Positions 35,160-47,025 of a DNA stretch of 64,000 nucleotides are shown piece by piece. A model generated the notes under the pieces. It searched no databases. It was not told the origin of the DNA and saw nothing but the letters and a program-made list of their open reading frames with translations. Both the position numbers and the translations under genes were made by a program. The stretch is from NCBI GenBank assembly GCA_008711295.1, contig VUYV01000178.1, positions 627,322-691,321 on the forward strand, read 5' to 3'. Numbering within the stretch: the stretch's first letter is position 1; every line of letters starts with the position of its first letter. This stretch comes from Anarhynchus alexandrinus (taxonomy: Eukaryota > Chordata > Aves > Charadriiformes > Charadriidae).

Positions 35160-38100
35160 GACATTGTGGACCATGCTCAGTGCAACAGAAGCAGGACTAA
35201 GATTTCATGGCATGCGTCTAAATGAAAGAGGGACTAATTCTGGCCCAGTGTCCTACCTGGAACAATGTCTCAGCAAGTCAAAAGGTACCTCTGGATGTGA
35301 ATGAGAGCAATCAGGCCTGCTTGTGCAATTAAGCAATTAAATATCCCAAGCAAGTTACACTACTCCTTTTGAAGGGAGTAACCACCGGATCTGTACAGAC
35401 TGGCTGTTTGTAAATGGGGCTTTTACATTGTATGCATGTTGTTGAAAGTGTTTATATTTACTAAAAATTTGGCTCAAATGCAACTTTGAGGACCATGCGC
35501 ACAATGGGAGGCCAGAAAGATGGTGTTAAAGATTGGAGCAGTTTTCCTGACATCTGTTGATGCCAATCTTTTTGCTGCTTATTTACTTCTCACATCATCT
35601 TTGGTTTTATTTCCTACATCAAACACTACAATTGCTTTTTATTATTTTTTTCTTTCTTATTTCCCATGACTTATGTCCTTCACTTTATCATTTCTTATTC
35701 CTGTCAGAAATCCCTTAATATTTTCTGTTTCCAGGTTACTCTCCCCTCCGTACTTCAAAGGCAAACTTTACTTCCTCCTCTGGTTTCTTCCCCCAGCTTT
35801 TCCCAACAGAAGAGGCTGTTAAACATTGTTGTAATATATTCAAAACAAATTTTTCCTCCTGGCCTTTCCTCCTTTTCTGGAAAAGTGGTTAAAGTTTTTA
35901 TTGAAACTGTTGGAGGCAGAGTGATGATAGAGGGTCTATTCCTATCCTTGCTGAGAAACCACTTGGATCAGCAGGGTGACAGGTGTAGAAAAGCACAAAA
36001 TTGCAGAATATGCAGCCTCTGAGGCCCTGCGGCTATTGCCAATTAAATGAGACGTTCTCTCTGCACACGTTTCAGTGTTGCTTTATACTTGTCCGTGGAC
36101 CACTGGGGTTAGTGCAGACCACTGAGCGCACCAGTGTTATTTTGACATAGTGAGTGTTTTATGCTGGGAACAGCGAGAGCCTTAAGTAGAAAAGCTGACG
36201 ACCTGAAGAAAGTCAGGTAAGTCAGAATAGAATAACGCAATTATGCGGTGCAGAAAAAGGCTGCATAACAAAGATAATTAAAAGCTGGTAAATTGTTCTC
36301 ACTGATAAGATTGCTCAGAAATTAGTTTGCAATGTATTTTTTTTGTGAAGTGATTAATTATGCTTATCTTGATGTATAGCTACAGACACATTTTAAAGAA
36401 GAGAGAATGAGTTGCCTTTTAAACAGTACCCACTGCTATAATACGGCCACAACTTGATGCTTAAATCTTTAAGTTAGAGAGGAAAATAGTGACAAGATTT
36501 CTTTTAGATCTGCGCTTCTTCAAAGGGGTCCTGTATTTCAATATGAACTGAGCTTGTGCATCAGACAGCAGAATGTGGTTCAATTAATAACATTAATGCT
36601 GCTGCCTGAAGCTTTAGAGATTAGTAAAAGATTAGAAGGTGAGAACTATAAGAAAGTGATGCTATCATGAGGACACAATATCAGATACTCAAGCGGTCTT
36701 CAATTCTGAAATAAAAGTATAACGAGAATTTATGGTGATAATCCAGACTCTTTCAAAGGAGAATTAGCATCAGTCCACAATGGGAAAGATATTTCCTCAT
36801 GGAAACTAACCACCAAAAATAATAATTTATTGAAGTGTCTAAATCAAAGCAAAAGATTTTTTTTTCTAGATGACATCTTATGTCAGTATTTGCTATTATG
36901 CTGAAAAGAGGAGTAACTGAATGAAATTCTGTGACCATGTTATAAAGATCAGCTTACACGATGATCTAAGATCTCTCTGCCGATTACGTGAATTTCTGAA
37001 TCAGGAGAATTGGATGGACAAAGTTAAAGGAAAAATTTGATCTAGCCTTGTGTTTGTGGCTCTGATGTTCTGTATTTACACATCTTCTGTTTCCTCTGTG
37101 GAAGGATAAGGGCAAGCGCTGACTTGCAGTCCATTGCTTTGCTCTGTGGGATACATTGGTAGAGGGTATGGTGAGTGTTTCACGGTGCGTGGTCACGTGG
37201 TGACACTACAAGGATGTGTCACACTGTCACTTTAACAAAGAAGAAATTTGTTTCTGTAATGTATGCAAGTCAGATATTCCTTAGGACTAGATTGACGCCA
37301 GATAGTTCCCCTGTAGAAATCTCTTTTTGACCTAACGTGACCACCTGGTGGGGCCAGAAAGGCTTTTCACACACTTTCATGTTTTTGGTCTTTCCTGAAA
37401 GTGATGACAAATGGTTTTGTTAGGGGTCCAGGACTTCTTGGAAGCTAAACTGACAACAGCAGCTGATTCCACGTACAATCAACTCTTCAATAAGTTAATG
37501 ATCTTTGCTAATCACTAGCTTAGGTCACCATCAGAGAGTCATCTTAGAATGGAAACAGTTTGCACCCTATCATTGCTTAACTCATAGTTTTGCTCATATG
37601 TAGAGAGAGGAAGCGATGTCTTGGGATGCTGTTTGAAAAGAGAAGACTTCAGACAACCAGTTGGATACTCCTCTTCTAACTGGATGCTCTGCTGGCCAAC
37701 TTTTCCCTCATAACATCTTCTTGTTACCTGCATCTCATTGGCGATTGCCTTTTGTTGAACAGAAGCCCCCATAATGTAAATTATAATGCTTTTCATCCTT
37801 ATGGATATTAAGTGGTATTATAAAGTATTTCAATTACCCCATTTTTTGAGAATTATCTTCATCATTAGGTAGGTATAGATGATGTCCTGTATGTTACTGG
37901 AAATAAAAGTACACAGCTAAAGATCTCTTGTTCAGCAAAACAATTAAGCACGTGCTTATAATCTTAATAGAGCAGACTGAAAATACCTGCTAGCCAAAGG
38001 CACGATGATAAAACAGTGGCTGCAAGCCAGGCAGTTCAAATACGGAAGCTAATCTGTCGGTTAAACAGTGCGCATGGTTAACCATCAGACCAAGTGCCAA

Positions 38101-41100
38101 AAGGGAAGCGATGAATCTTCTGTCGAGCTGATTTTATTTTCCTGAATGAAGCTTGCCCCGCGTTTTGCAGACTTTGCTACCTACATGTTCACTGAAACCT
38201 ATTTGTCTTACACGTGTGGATGCTACTAAGATTAGACTATGTATATGCACCGTATGTCCTAATATAGCCCGAATGTTGAAGGATAAAAAAAATCTTCACA
38301 AGCTAGTAACAACTGAAATAACTAAAGCTATGGAATCTATGGTTATACTCGCTGCTAGAAAAAATACCAAGTGTAAAGCAGATAATCTTCCTTATCTCCA
38401 TCAATTTCTTTCAACTTTCTTTTTTAATTACAAGTTTTTGTGAAAATTTAAATGCCAGATTGTAAATATCTCTAATCCTAAAAGTTGGAGAATCTTTGGT
38501 ATTAAAAAGTCACACAAATCTTCACATCAAACAGAGTATTTCAAATAGATTTATTGAACATAACAACAGGCTTCTGCTGTTACTGTTATGTTTTATCACA
38601 GACAAACTGATTTGACTTTTAGGCCTGTTATTCAAACATCGTTATTCTTCTTGCACATTTACATTGTGCACTGACTTCACACTGTCAGTGTCTTACTGTC
38701 TGAAACGTGCACAGCTTGCATGTGCACAGTCTAAAAGGAGAATGTATCCTCTTAGCCTTCCTGTAAAGCTTATGACAGTACTCACAGTATTGATGCTTTA
38801 ACAGCAGTATTCTCAGAAAGACTTGAAATGATTTGGCTCTGCAGACTAAAATCTCATGTCCCTGCAGGAGGTGGCCCCGCCGAAGATGGGTCGGGGATGA
38901 GACAAACGAATAGCTCGTGCCTTGACATTTCACTCCTGCTGCTCGTGTGGGTCTAGTTCTAAAACCAAACGGTCTTGAGGGCTGTCAAACCACAGTCGCT
39001 TTCATCAGTTTTAAATTTGAACACCATGTGTTTATTTCCCCCCAGGTTTTTGGTTTATTTGTTTTTAAACCAGCAGTGGATTTTGAACCATACCCACTGC
39101 GGAGAGCGGCAGGAACATGCATTAGAGTGTGTGTTCTTCGTGTGCGCTGCTACGGTGGCTTCAGAAGCTAGCAATAAGTACTCTGAATTTTAGTTTGAAA
39201 AAGCTACCATTTGGCACTTAGTTTGATTCCTTTCATCCCTATTTTCCAGCTGCTCTGCCTTTTGGGATTTACCTCAGTGTATCTGCGTTAGAACCAGCCC
39301 ACTTACTAATAGTGCTCCCTGCCAGGCAGGGGAAGAAAAAGGAGTAACGGGAGCGTGGGCCTCATGGACAGAAAACGCCGCACCAGATTTTATTTGTTTA
39401 TTTAAACTAACAATCCCATATCTTGCGACAAAACTGGGAGCAGATTAGGATTGGTATGAGGTACTGAAGGATATGAGCAGTGTTGCTTTGAGAGAGGTGT
39501 TTCTGTGGAACAGCAGCTCAGTTTATTCGGTCGGGTGAGCTCTGCCCAGCCCCTCTGCGTACTGGGGGTGTTCATGGAAAGATACACCCCCCATGCCTGC
39601 TTCATATTGCTTACCTCGAGAAACGTACTCTAGCTTTTCACTCAACAACTCAAGATATTTTTCTGATCCTATTTGAAAAAGAAAACATGTAAGATCATTT
39701 TGACAGCTACAGGAGGAGGATGACTGGTGATAAAAAGTCTTCAGCTTCTCGCACAGTACTTAACTTGGGTACCGTGAAGTCCCGGCGGGAGGGAAATCAA
39801 GAACTCATGGTCAGCGAAACCCGATGATGAAGCAGATGAGTGCAATCCTTGGCTTATTACCTATGTTAGCTCTAGATAATTAACTATAACTAATTTGGGT
39901 CCTCACAAACTAGCAAGTATTAATTAAAGAGTGAGATTGAAAAAAAAAAGGAAGGTTCAACCAAATCTAGCAAGATTGTGGGGGTACATCTTTGTGCATC
40001 AGTAGCCTATTAGGTATCTAGGAACACTGACTACTACTAAATTGAGGATGTGGAAAATAAAGGTGTGGCTATAAAGGATAAAAGTTTGCTTCCTCTGAAA
40101 GTAATTTTAACTGCAAAAAGCTGCTCAGAAAAAGTAGAGCTTCTGTGAAGGGAGCATGTGGTTAGGATGACAGAAGACCAACAAGTCAGGCACTTCTTTG
40201 AAGGTGTTTTACTTCTGAAGTGACAATGATGAGGATGAGAAGGGAGGGAGGTACACCTATGAGTGTGAACTACTCTGTTAAAAATATGCCTGTTACAGAA
40301 CGCGATGGAGCCAGCTTTCAGAGCAGCCACACGATATTACTGCAGTAGCAGTATACACAGAAATATCTGTTATTTCCCCCAAGCATCTTTCATTCTGGAG
40401 ACATTTTGTTTCACTTGGAGGATGTTAAATTTTGCTTCTTTTCCACGTTCTTTGTTCTCCGTGGTCCTTACAGGGATCTCATACATTTTAAGATTGTCTG
40501 AAAACACTGGAGCCTGTTGGGAGCCTTGCTGGCCTGGACGCGTGCCAGAAAATATATTGCTGAATACTGAAATCACAGCATCTAAGATGACTGCTGCACC
40601 CCCTCATCCCTTTGGTTTGGCTGAAACTCTCAAGTGCCCTGGAGGTACCTACTGCGTTTAAGTGGCTGGGAAAGTAGAAAATAGTAGCAGTTCATAGGTC
40701 AATTATAACATAGCATGAGAAACTCAGCCACATGTTATAAAAATTAAAATAAACCAATTGGATTTGTCTGCCTGAGTTCTGAACGTTCACTGTAGTATAA
40801 ATGAGGGACAGCAGGACATAGGCAAATCATACTTCCCAATTAGACCTGAAGGTAGTAATCATTCAAGGGGCTGGGCTTTTTTTCTGTCGGAAATTTTCAT
40901 TGATATCACTGGTTCAGAATGGGTGTTTCTTGTCCTTTTCAACAAAAATGCCTATTTCTGTTAATTTAACGGCAAAAATTTGCTTCAAGAGCTAGGTAAG
41001 TTTTAGGGGGAGAGCTTTTATGATTGTGTTTTGTGGACACTAAATACAGAAATAATCTAGGTTATTTCAGCATCTTAGTATCCAATCTGCAGATCTATAC

Positions 41101-41340
41101 TTTTTTTTCTTTCAAAATTCTAGGAGAAACATTGGCTGACCTAAAAATTGCTGTTTGTTCCTTCCATTGCAGAAATCAAAAGCACGTTTCAAATGACAAG
41201 AGCACACTGTGCTTTGATTAGCTTTGTGCTGCTCTATATTATACATGGAATTATCTTCAGATAACAGATCTGTTGCAGTGAATTAATTATAATTTCATCA
41301 TATGGAATAATTCCAGGTACTGGAGAGTTGTGTTAGCTTC

Positions 41341-41358
41341 TTTTTTTTTTTTTTTTTT
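41341..41358 (+). repeat. T18 homopolymer run
   Basis: Eighteen T in the large EDN3 intron. A simple repeat prone to length variation. Confidence 0.9.
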
Positions 41359-44300
41359 GCATAGAGAGTAAAGAACAAATAGCTTACACTGAAGAGGAAG
41401 CTATTTCCTTAAACTCAGACCTTCTGTAATTTAGAAAGTGCTTTAGGACTGGGCACACAGACTTCGATGCACCCACTCCCTGGCTGCAGTAATCGTACAG
41501 GTAACTGAACTCTACAAAAGAGGGTCACTTCCACATAAATCTCAGGGCTGTGTGTTGCCACACAGATACCACCAGTTCAAAGCAGTACCTTGGAAAGGCT
41601 GATCCAGAATTGCAGAGGTTTGTGTGTTCTCCACTTTGTAGAGAAGAAAGGCATAAAGGACACACAGTATACACTGGCTCGTAAATATCTGGAAATCCAT
41701 TTCACTGCTTCAGGAGAATTTTGCTCTCCTAAAGGAAGAAATGATGCATACTGAGTTAAAGGTCAGAAATTCAAAATTTTTTTGTGAAATGTCAATGTTA
41801 AAAAATTTAAAAAATGAGTGGATTTTGCATAGAAATTTCCAAAAGTTTGTAAATGGCTCTTGGCCATGGATCTGGTCATAACTGCAGGGAACAGAGTGTA
41901 AGGGAACTGGTTGTTCAGCATCCCCAGAAGCTGAGCAGATGGCCAGCCGACAAATCTGCCTCTGCCTCGTTCAGCTGTTCCTCATCTTCACTGTGGAGAC
42001 ACAAAGCGCCCCGTGTATACTAAACTCAGCAAACTTTGACTAAAGAAAACAGATGCCTCACCTGAAATGGAAAGCAGAGACACCTCTTAGCAACACAAAT
42101 GCTTGGTGACAGTTACATGTTGGCAGTAATTCCTATGCAGCATGTAGAAATTGTGATTCTACTTATTTTGAACGTGAGCATTGCAGCACCATGAAAAGTA
42201 ATAATAATAAAAATCAGCGTTTGTTAATCACATGTAACAATCTAAGATTAAGCATGCTGCTAGGCAAATGCTTCTGCTACTTGTTCAACTGAATCTCTCT
42301 GGCATCTCGTCTCACTTCTGAAGTGCTGAGAAAGAGGCATGAACTAACTTGAAGTACTAACGTGTTCAGCTGCTGGAATGATAACCATACAGACACTAAC
42401 GTTTGCTTAAATGTTGTGATTTATGAGTTGCATCAGAGTAACTGACAGGCGAGAAAACATCTACTCTATTTTTTAGCCCTTTCTGAATACTGTGGGAAAG
42501 ACTCTGGGTTGCTATTGAAGTTTATCTGTTTTGGGTTTGAATTTTTGGATTAGACATCAAACCCAGGCATATTGGGAGAATTGCTGTTTCCATCGCTGAT
42601 TGGCAAATCTGCACATTAGCTTGCATAAACATTTTTGCTTGGGCGTTCTAGTTAAAGTTCTTACACTTGAAAATGTCACTGCATTGGCATGTATTTCTGG
42701 ACCACTGAGAATGAAGCGGTCTTGAATGTGTTTTCCAAGCTACGAAGCATACTCTTACAAGCGTTACAAGTTTCAGAGAACATAAGGCACTTCATTAGAA
42801 AGAAATAGTAGCCTCCTCCTTTGCTTAGGGCTGTGATTCATGTTTCTTATCACTTGTAATTATACTATATTCTCCACCCCTGACTGGTTGCTGGGATTTA
42901 CTTTCTCTTATGAAAGACAGCAGACTGGTAATGGGCCCATTCCTCAATCACTGTAGTTCACATACTGATGTATTAAGATAAAATTGAAGTTGATGACAAT
43001 TCTAGTTGGTCTATTAATTTGCAAACTGCAGCAGCTAAGGAATACACGTGCCGTTCTTCTCTGGCTATTCAGGCAGAACCTCTGACACAGGGCATACTGC
43101 AGCTCAGTCCCACAGAGATGCTGATTTAGATAGTCAGAGTAAGAAAAAACAGTACCGTATTTTGGATAAGTGGACTTTTTATCAAGGAACCACTTTAAAT
43201 GATGAGAATAACATACTACAGTATTTTGTGTCTTGTTAGCACAATGTGGGATGACATCTGCAAAAGCTTTAAAAAGCTTCTTTATCCCCTGGCAAGCTAT
43301 CTGCCATGAAATAGGGGTTTCATGTTTGGCTAGCAAAAGCAAGCAAAATTCATCTTTTCATTTCAGCCTAAATCTAAGCAGGAAGTTGAATAATAGAATT
43401 TTACCAGACAGTTTTCACAGAGCGTTTGCCGCTCTTACAAATACAGGAACTTCCTCCTGTTCCTGCCTCTAAATACCAGTCATTACTTCATAAGAAACAC
43501 AAATGTGTAAAATATGCAGCCATATAAGCAATTATTTGTTAGAAGTTACCTACAGTAGCTATTTAGCATTTGTTATTCTAAAGTAGATGGTGGTATAGAA
43601 TTATCAATACTCTTGAATCATAAAATGGGACGCACTGAAAACAACAAAAGGCTTTTTAAATGACTGGGGAAGGGGGCCAAAATCAAGTCCTAAAGTCTTT
43701 TAAGACTAATACGCGTATTCTGGGTCTCTCCCAGTGTCTAGGCATAGCCATAGAATGAAGGAGGTAGTGAAAATGTGCAACAGTTTTCTGCATAGAGGTG
43801 AGGCAAACTAGCTTCTGCTGGAGAAAGACCATCTCGCGGTCTCTGACGCGCAGAAATACTGCTTGTGATTTTCTATCTTTCAGTATGACTTTATGATAAA
43901 TCTATATATGATAGGTGTGCTCTGGTTCAGGCTGTGAAGGATGAGACACACTGTTAGAAGCTCATAGGTACTGTAAGTGCAGAGGTTTGAATGAGTGATT
44001 TGCATCAACTGTACTGATGTTACATCAAAAGTTACTGCAGAGATTAGAAAAATAATGTTTCTGAACCTTTCAGCCCACCATGAGTGTGGGAAAATGGAAA
44101 ATTCGCAGCTTTCCAATTAATAGCCTAATGATGTTTTTATGAAAGCAAATGAAAGTACAACTATGTGAAGTTAGTGGTTCCAGACTGATTATTCAGGCTT
44201 TGTTCTGTAACCTTTCTGTAACCCTTCTAGATGTCTTCCTGCTTCTTCCTCTCCCCTGTCCTTTTTTGTTTCCCCCTCCACTCCTCTTTCTTGCTTTTAG

Positions 44301-45274
44301 ACACGAGATTCCTTTCAGATATTTAGTGTCTGTGGATTTGTGGGTTGCTTAGCCCATCCCTCAAGTACACGGGAACTTCTGTGGGTCTCCAGATGTTCCA
44401 TGTGGTGTACACCTGCTATCGATTGAAATTCTTTAACAACCTGTAGGAGAATAATTTATGACATCAGTCTAAACTATCCAATGCTTTTTGGGGATGTTAG
44501 CAGGCAGTGACGAAGCATGTCCTTTTCTGATAATGATATCGATCAAATATAACGCATTAAAGAACAAAGCATACCAGACTGCAGGGAAATAAAGAGAACT
44601 ACCTCTTAGTATTTCTTGGTGTGCTGCGGTACAGAATATGATCTCTTGTAGAAAAGTACTAGTAGATACATATGAGAAAGATTATCAAGCTGTTTCTTAG
44701 TTTTATAACTCCATGGGCCATGTTCCAAACATGATGCAGTAAACAAATCATGCTGACAGTTGTCTCCATTTCTCAATGATAAAATTAATGGCAAATCAGG
44801 CTCTGAATCACAAAGATGACAACAATGACATGATGTTACTTATCTGGTGGAAATCAGCACAGCTCCTTTGTCCCTTCATGCCAGCTATGGCACTGAACAT
44901 CACAAATTTTGTGCATTTGTGGGGGGTAACCAACACAATATAGGAATAAGCAGTAAAATAAGCAATAGCCTGGGGTTGTATTTGTATCCGCTGTTAGGCA
45001 GTCAGAAGTTTTTTAGATAGCCAGTGTAGCTGACAGTTAATTCTGCCGGTTGAGCTGATTGTCTGCTACTTTATAACTTCTGCTTAATCAGCTGAGGCTT
45101 TGTACAAAGTTGTGATCTGTTACAGGGAGAACTTCTTACATAATCTTAGGGTTTGATTTTTTGTGCCGCTGTTTATTGCTTTGCATCAATAGATCTATTT
45201 CTAAAACAGAAAAGATATGGCATCTCATTTCAGTTGGCTCCTAAAATATACAGTATTTGTGATTCTCACAACAG

Positions 45275-45439
45275 GAGGACTGTGCCATATGGGCTGTCTA
45301 ACTACAGAGGCAGTTTTAGAGGCAAAAGGTCTACAGGCCAGATGCAAAGTACTTTCCAGTCTTCGTTTCGGTGTTCTTGTTTGGATGCTCATGACAAACA
45401 GTGTATGCAGTTTTGCAGAAGAATGCAAGAGAGAAGGAG
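45275..45439 (+). CDS. EDN3: EDN3 exon 3, big-endothelin C-part and ET-like domain
   Basis: The acceptor is TTCTCACAACAG before 45275 and the strong donor is GGAG then GTGAGT at 45440. The first base completes a codon from exon 2. The frame then reads [19 protein letters not shown]. The block [12 protein letters not shown] is the part of big endothelin-3 recognised around converting-enzyme cleavage and identifies the gene. RGKR is a furin-type site that ends big endothelin. After a spacer comes the endothelin-like domain [15 protein letters not shown], with cysteines at positions 1, 3, 11 and 15, the same spacing as mature endothelins, then a basic RRMQERR. The exon is 165 bases and leaves two bases (AG). 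Its spacer and domain differ from mammals as expected for this less constrained part of the precursor. Confidence 0.95.
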
Positions 45440-45959
45440 GTGAGTATCTTAACATTGCAAACTGTCTACATGATTTGACTATTTAGTGGAGATAAATTAA
45501 TCAAGTCGCATGTATCAAATGAAAGAGATTGACAAATACATTGATTTTAAATTAAATTCTCATCTCCAGTTGTGGTGGGTTAACCCTGGCCAGCAGCCAA
45601 GCACTTACACAGCCGCTTGTTCGCTTCCCCCTGAAGTGGGACAGAGGAGTGAATAGGAAGAACAAAAGCGAGAAAACTCTCGTGTCACAATCAGGAGAGT
45701 TTAATAGGTGAAGGAAAGAGGCCAGACCCAGCACAGTACTGCTCTGAGTTTTCTTTTTGCTGTTTCTTTTTATGATGTGTTATTTTTGAAACAGCAGCTC
45801 TCCTGTCCAGTTAGGGGCATGCTCAATACTGCAGTATTTTAGAACGTTGTAAGTTTTATTTAGTCTAATGAAGAGTATGACATTGTCATTTTATGGATGG
45901 CTCTGTAAGGGTAATTGATGAGAACACAGTGACAAGCTTAGCAAATCTCTCTTCCCCAG
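45440..45959 (+). other. EDN3: EDN3 intron 3
   Basis: A short intron of 520 bases with strong splice sites at both ends. It holds the LTR-like fragment at 45571-45745 and is otherwise plain AT-rich sequence. Confidence 0.7.
45571..45745 (+). mobile_element. LTR-like dispersed repeat fragment
   Basis: It begins TGTGGTGGGTTAACCCTGGC, a start I recognise from LTRs of endogenous retrovirus-like elements widespread in birds. It continues for about 170 bases (CAGCCGCTTGTTCGC, GTGGGACAGAGGAGTG). No internal coding region and no second LTR are visible, so it is probably a truncated solo LTR. The right boundary is approximate and the family assignment is from memory of the consensus start. It lies within EDN3 intron 3. 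Confidence 0.55.
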
Positions 45960-46032
45960 AAATCATGGATCAATGAAAGAGACAGAGGAGAAAGACCCAT
46001 GCGGGGAAGAGGAACACGCTTTCATTCAGTAG
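45960..46032 (+). CDS. EDN3: EDN3 exon 4 coding part, ends at in-frame TAG
   Basis: The acceptor is CTCTCTTCCCCAG before 45960. The first base completes the codon left by exon 3 (AG plus A, Arg). The frame then reads NHGSMKETEEKDPCGEEEHA then FIQ and stops at TAG 46030-46032. The Asn/Lys/Glu-rich, acidic character resembles the corresponding tail of mammalian preproendothelin-3. Mammalian precursors continue further, so this product would be shorter at the C-terminus. That region follows the active peptide and the endothelin-like domain, so activity need not suffer. The exon appears to continue to a donor at 46063 (TCAG then GTACGC). The stop is 30 bases before that junction and so should not trigger decay. 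Confidence 0.7.
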
Positions 46033-46062
46033 CACAGAGTGCGGAGGGTTCTGAACAGTCAG
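46033..46062 (+). other. EDN3: EDN3 exon 4, segment after the stop
   Basis: Between the TAG and the predicted donor the same frame has no other stop and ends exactly on a codon boundary. It would be 3' UTR in the transcript as read. Confidence 0.45.
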
Positions 46063-46938
46063 GTACGCTACAGATGTTTAACGTTGAAAAGAAATATTAA
46101 TTTTCCTTAAATTTTCTTTGTATTTGCAGAACTCTGAATTCTTGCAACTGAATATTATAAATTCTTGCTAAATAAGGGCAGAATTTGACCCATGAGTTGT
46201 GTGTTTGGTTAATTTATTTTTTAAAATAACCTTTAGCATACTCAGAACTACTATAACCTTCCTCGTGCTGATATAGCTCCTTCAAAAGTTGGATTCTTTG
46301 GCTATAAGCCAATACATATTTTGGCAGCAGTTCCCTCTTTCTTCTTTTTTTTTTTTTTTTTTAGGGCAAGGGCTGTTCCTGTCTATCATCCTTTTGCTCA
46401 TTTAGCACTGCAACAACTTAAGCCACATGTCCCAGTGCAGTGCAGTGCTTCAGTAAGACTTAAACTGTCAAGGTGAAGAAACAGAACAAACTTTGTGGAA
46501 AAAGTATTTGGAAGGAAAAATAAATCTACTTCAGATGTCAGATATAAAGAGGTTACTGTGACCTAGTAGCCAGTTTCAAAAATTTCCAGTTCCAAATCTA
46601 CTATTGCTATGTACAAAATGCAGAATGGTGTCAGGATAAGCAAATACTTGTAGTTCTGGGTAAACCGAAGCAGCCATTAGAACTAGAACAGGTTTTTTAT
46701 TTAAAAAAAAAAGTCACACCGTTACCCAAAATTTTTTGCTATGAAGGAAAGCACTTGGATTGGAAGTCCCCAAGCTGAATTTATTGCTATGATTATTTGA
46801 TCAGAGCTAATTAGACAACTGGGTAGCATTCACTCTGTTTATACATAATCAAGGGGATGACCCATAGTTCTATCAGGTAATAGAGAGTTAGTTCTGAATA
46901 ATTAAGCAGGGTTTTTTTTGTTTTTTGTTTTTTTAAAG
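46063..46938 (+). other. EDN3: Predicted EDN3 intron 4
   Basis: If exon 5 begins at 46939 this 876-base stretch is intronic. It contains a T18 run at 46345-46362 and no other recognisable feature. Confidence 0.4.
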
Positions 46939-47025
46939 TTTCAATGTTTATTTGCTGAAGCTCAGAAGCAAGAACTTAAACTACAACTCTTCCCAGAGAT
47001 GGACAAACTTGATGCTTCAGTCTGA
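46939..47025 (+). other. EDN3: Candidate EDN3 exon 5 start, coding remnant or 3' UTR
   Basis: A long T-rich tract ending TTTTAAAG precedes 46939. From there the frame reads FQCLFAEAQKQELKLQLFPE then MDKLDASV and stops at TGA 47023-47025. This frame is the one that would follow exon 4 in phase. The Gln/Lys/Leu pattern vaguely resembles the mammalian EDN3 C-terminal segment. Because exon 4 has an in-frame TAG, this stretch would be untranslated unless an alternative splice or readthrough bypasses it. A second frame from the same acceptor is open longer, to a TGA at 47088-47090. The exon is a reasonable but unproven call. Confidence 0.4.

Larger units (their letters stand above)
33505..45274 (+). 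other. EDN3: EDN3 large intron
   Basis: It begins in GC-rich island sequence (to about 33640) and soon becomes AT-rich. It contains a CR1 copy at 34869-35159 and a T18 run at 41341-41358. No endothelin exon or other gene was recognised. The stretch near 36230-36420 is rich in homeodomain-like TTAATTA and SOX-like AACAAAG words and could be an enhancer, but that is a weak compositional hint. Confidence 0.55.

Noticed and set aside
37194..37199. CACGTG E-box in the EDN3 intron as a possible MITF site
   Set aside because: The same six bases occur elsewhere in the window (for example near 17771, 31720 and 57880), so it is not distinctive.
45217..45486. 89-codon frame starting ATG 45217 with a signal-like hydrophobic start
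   Set aside because: It overlaps EDN3 exon 3 in another frame and begins in the preceding intron. The exon's real frame is fixed by the endothelin residues.
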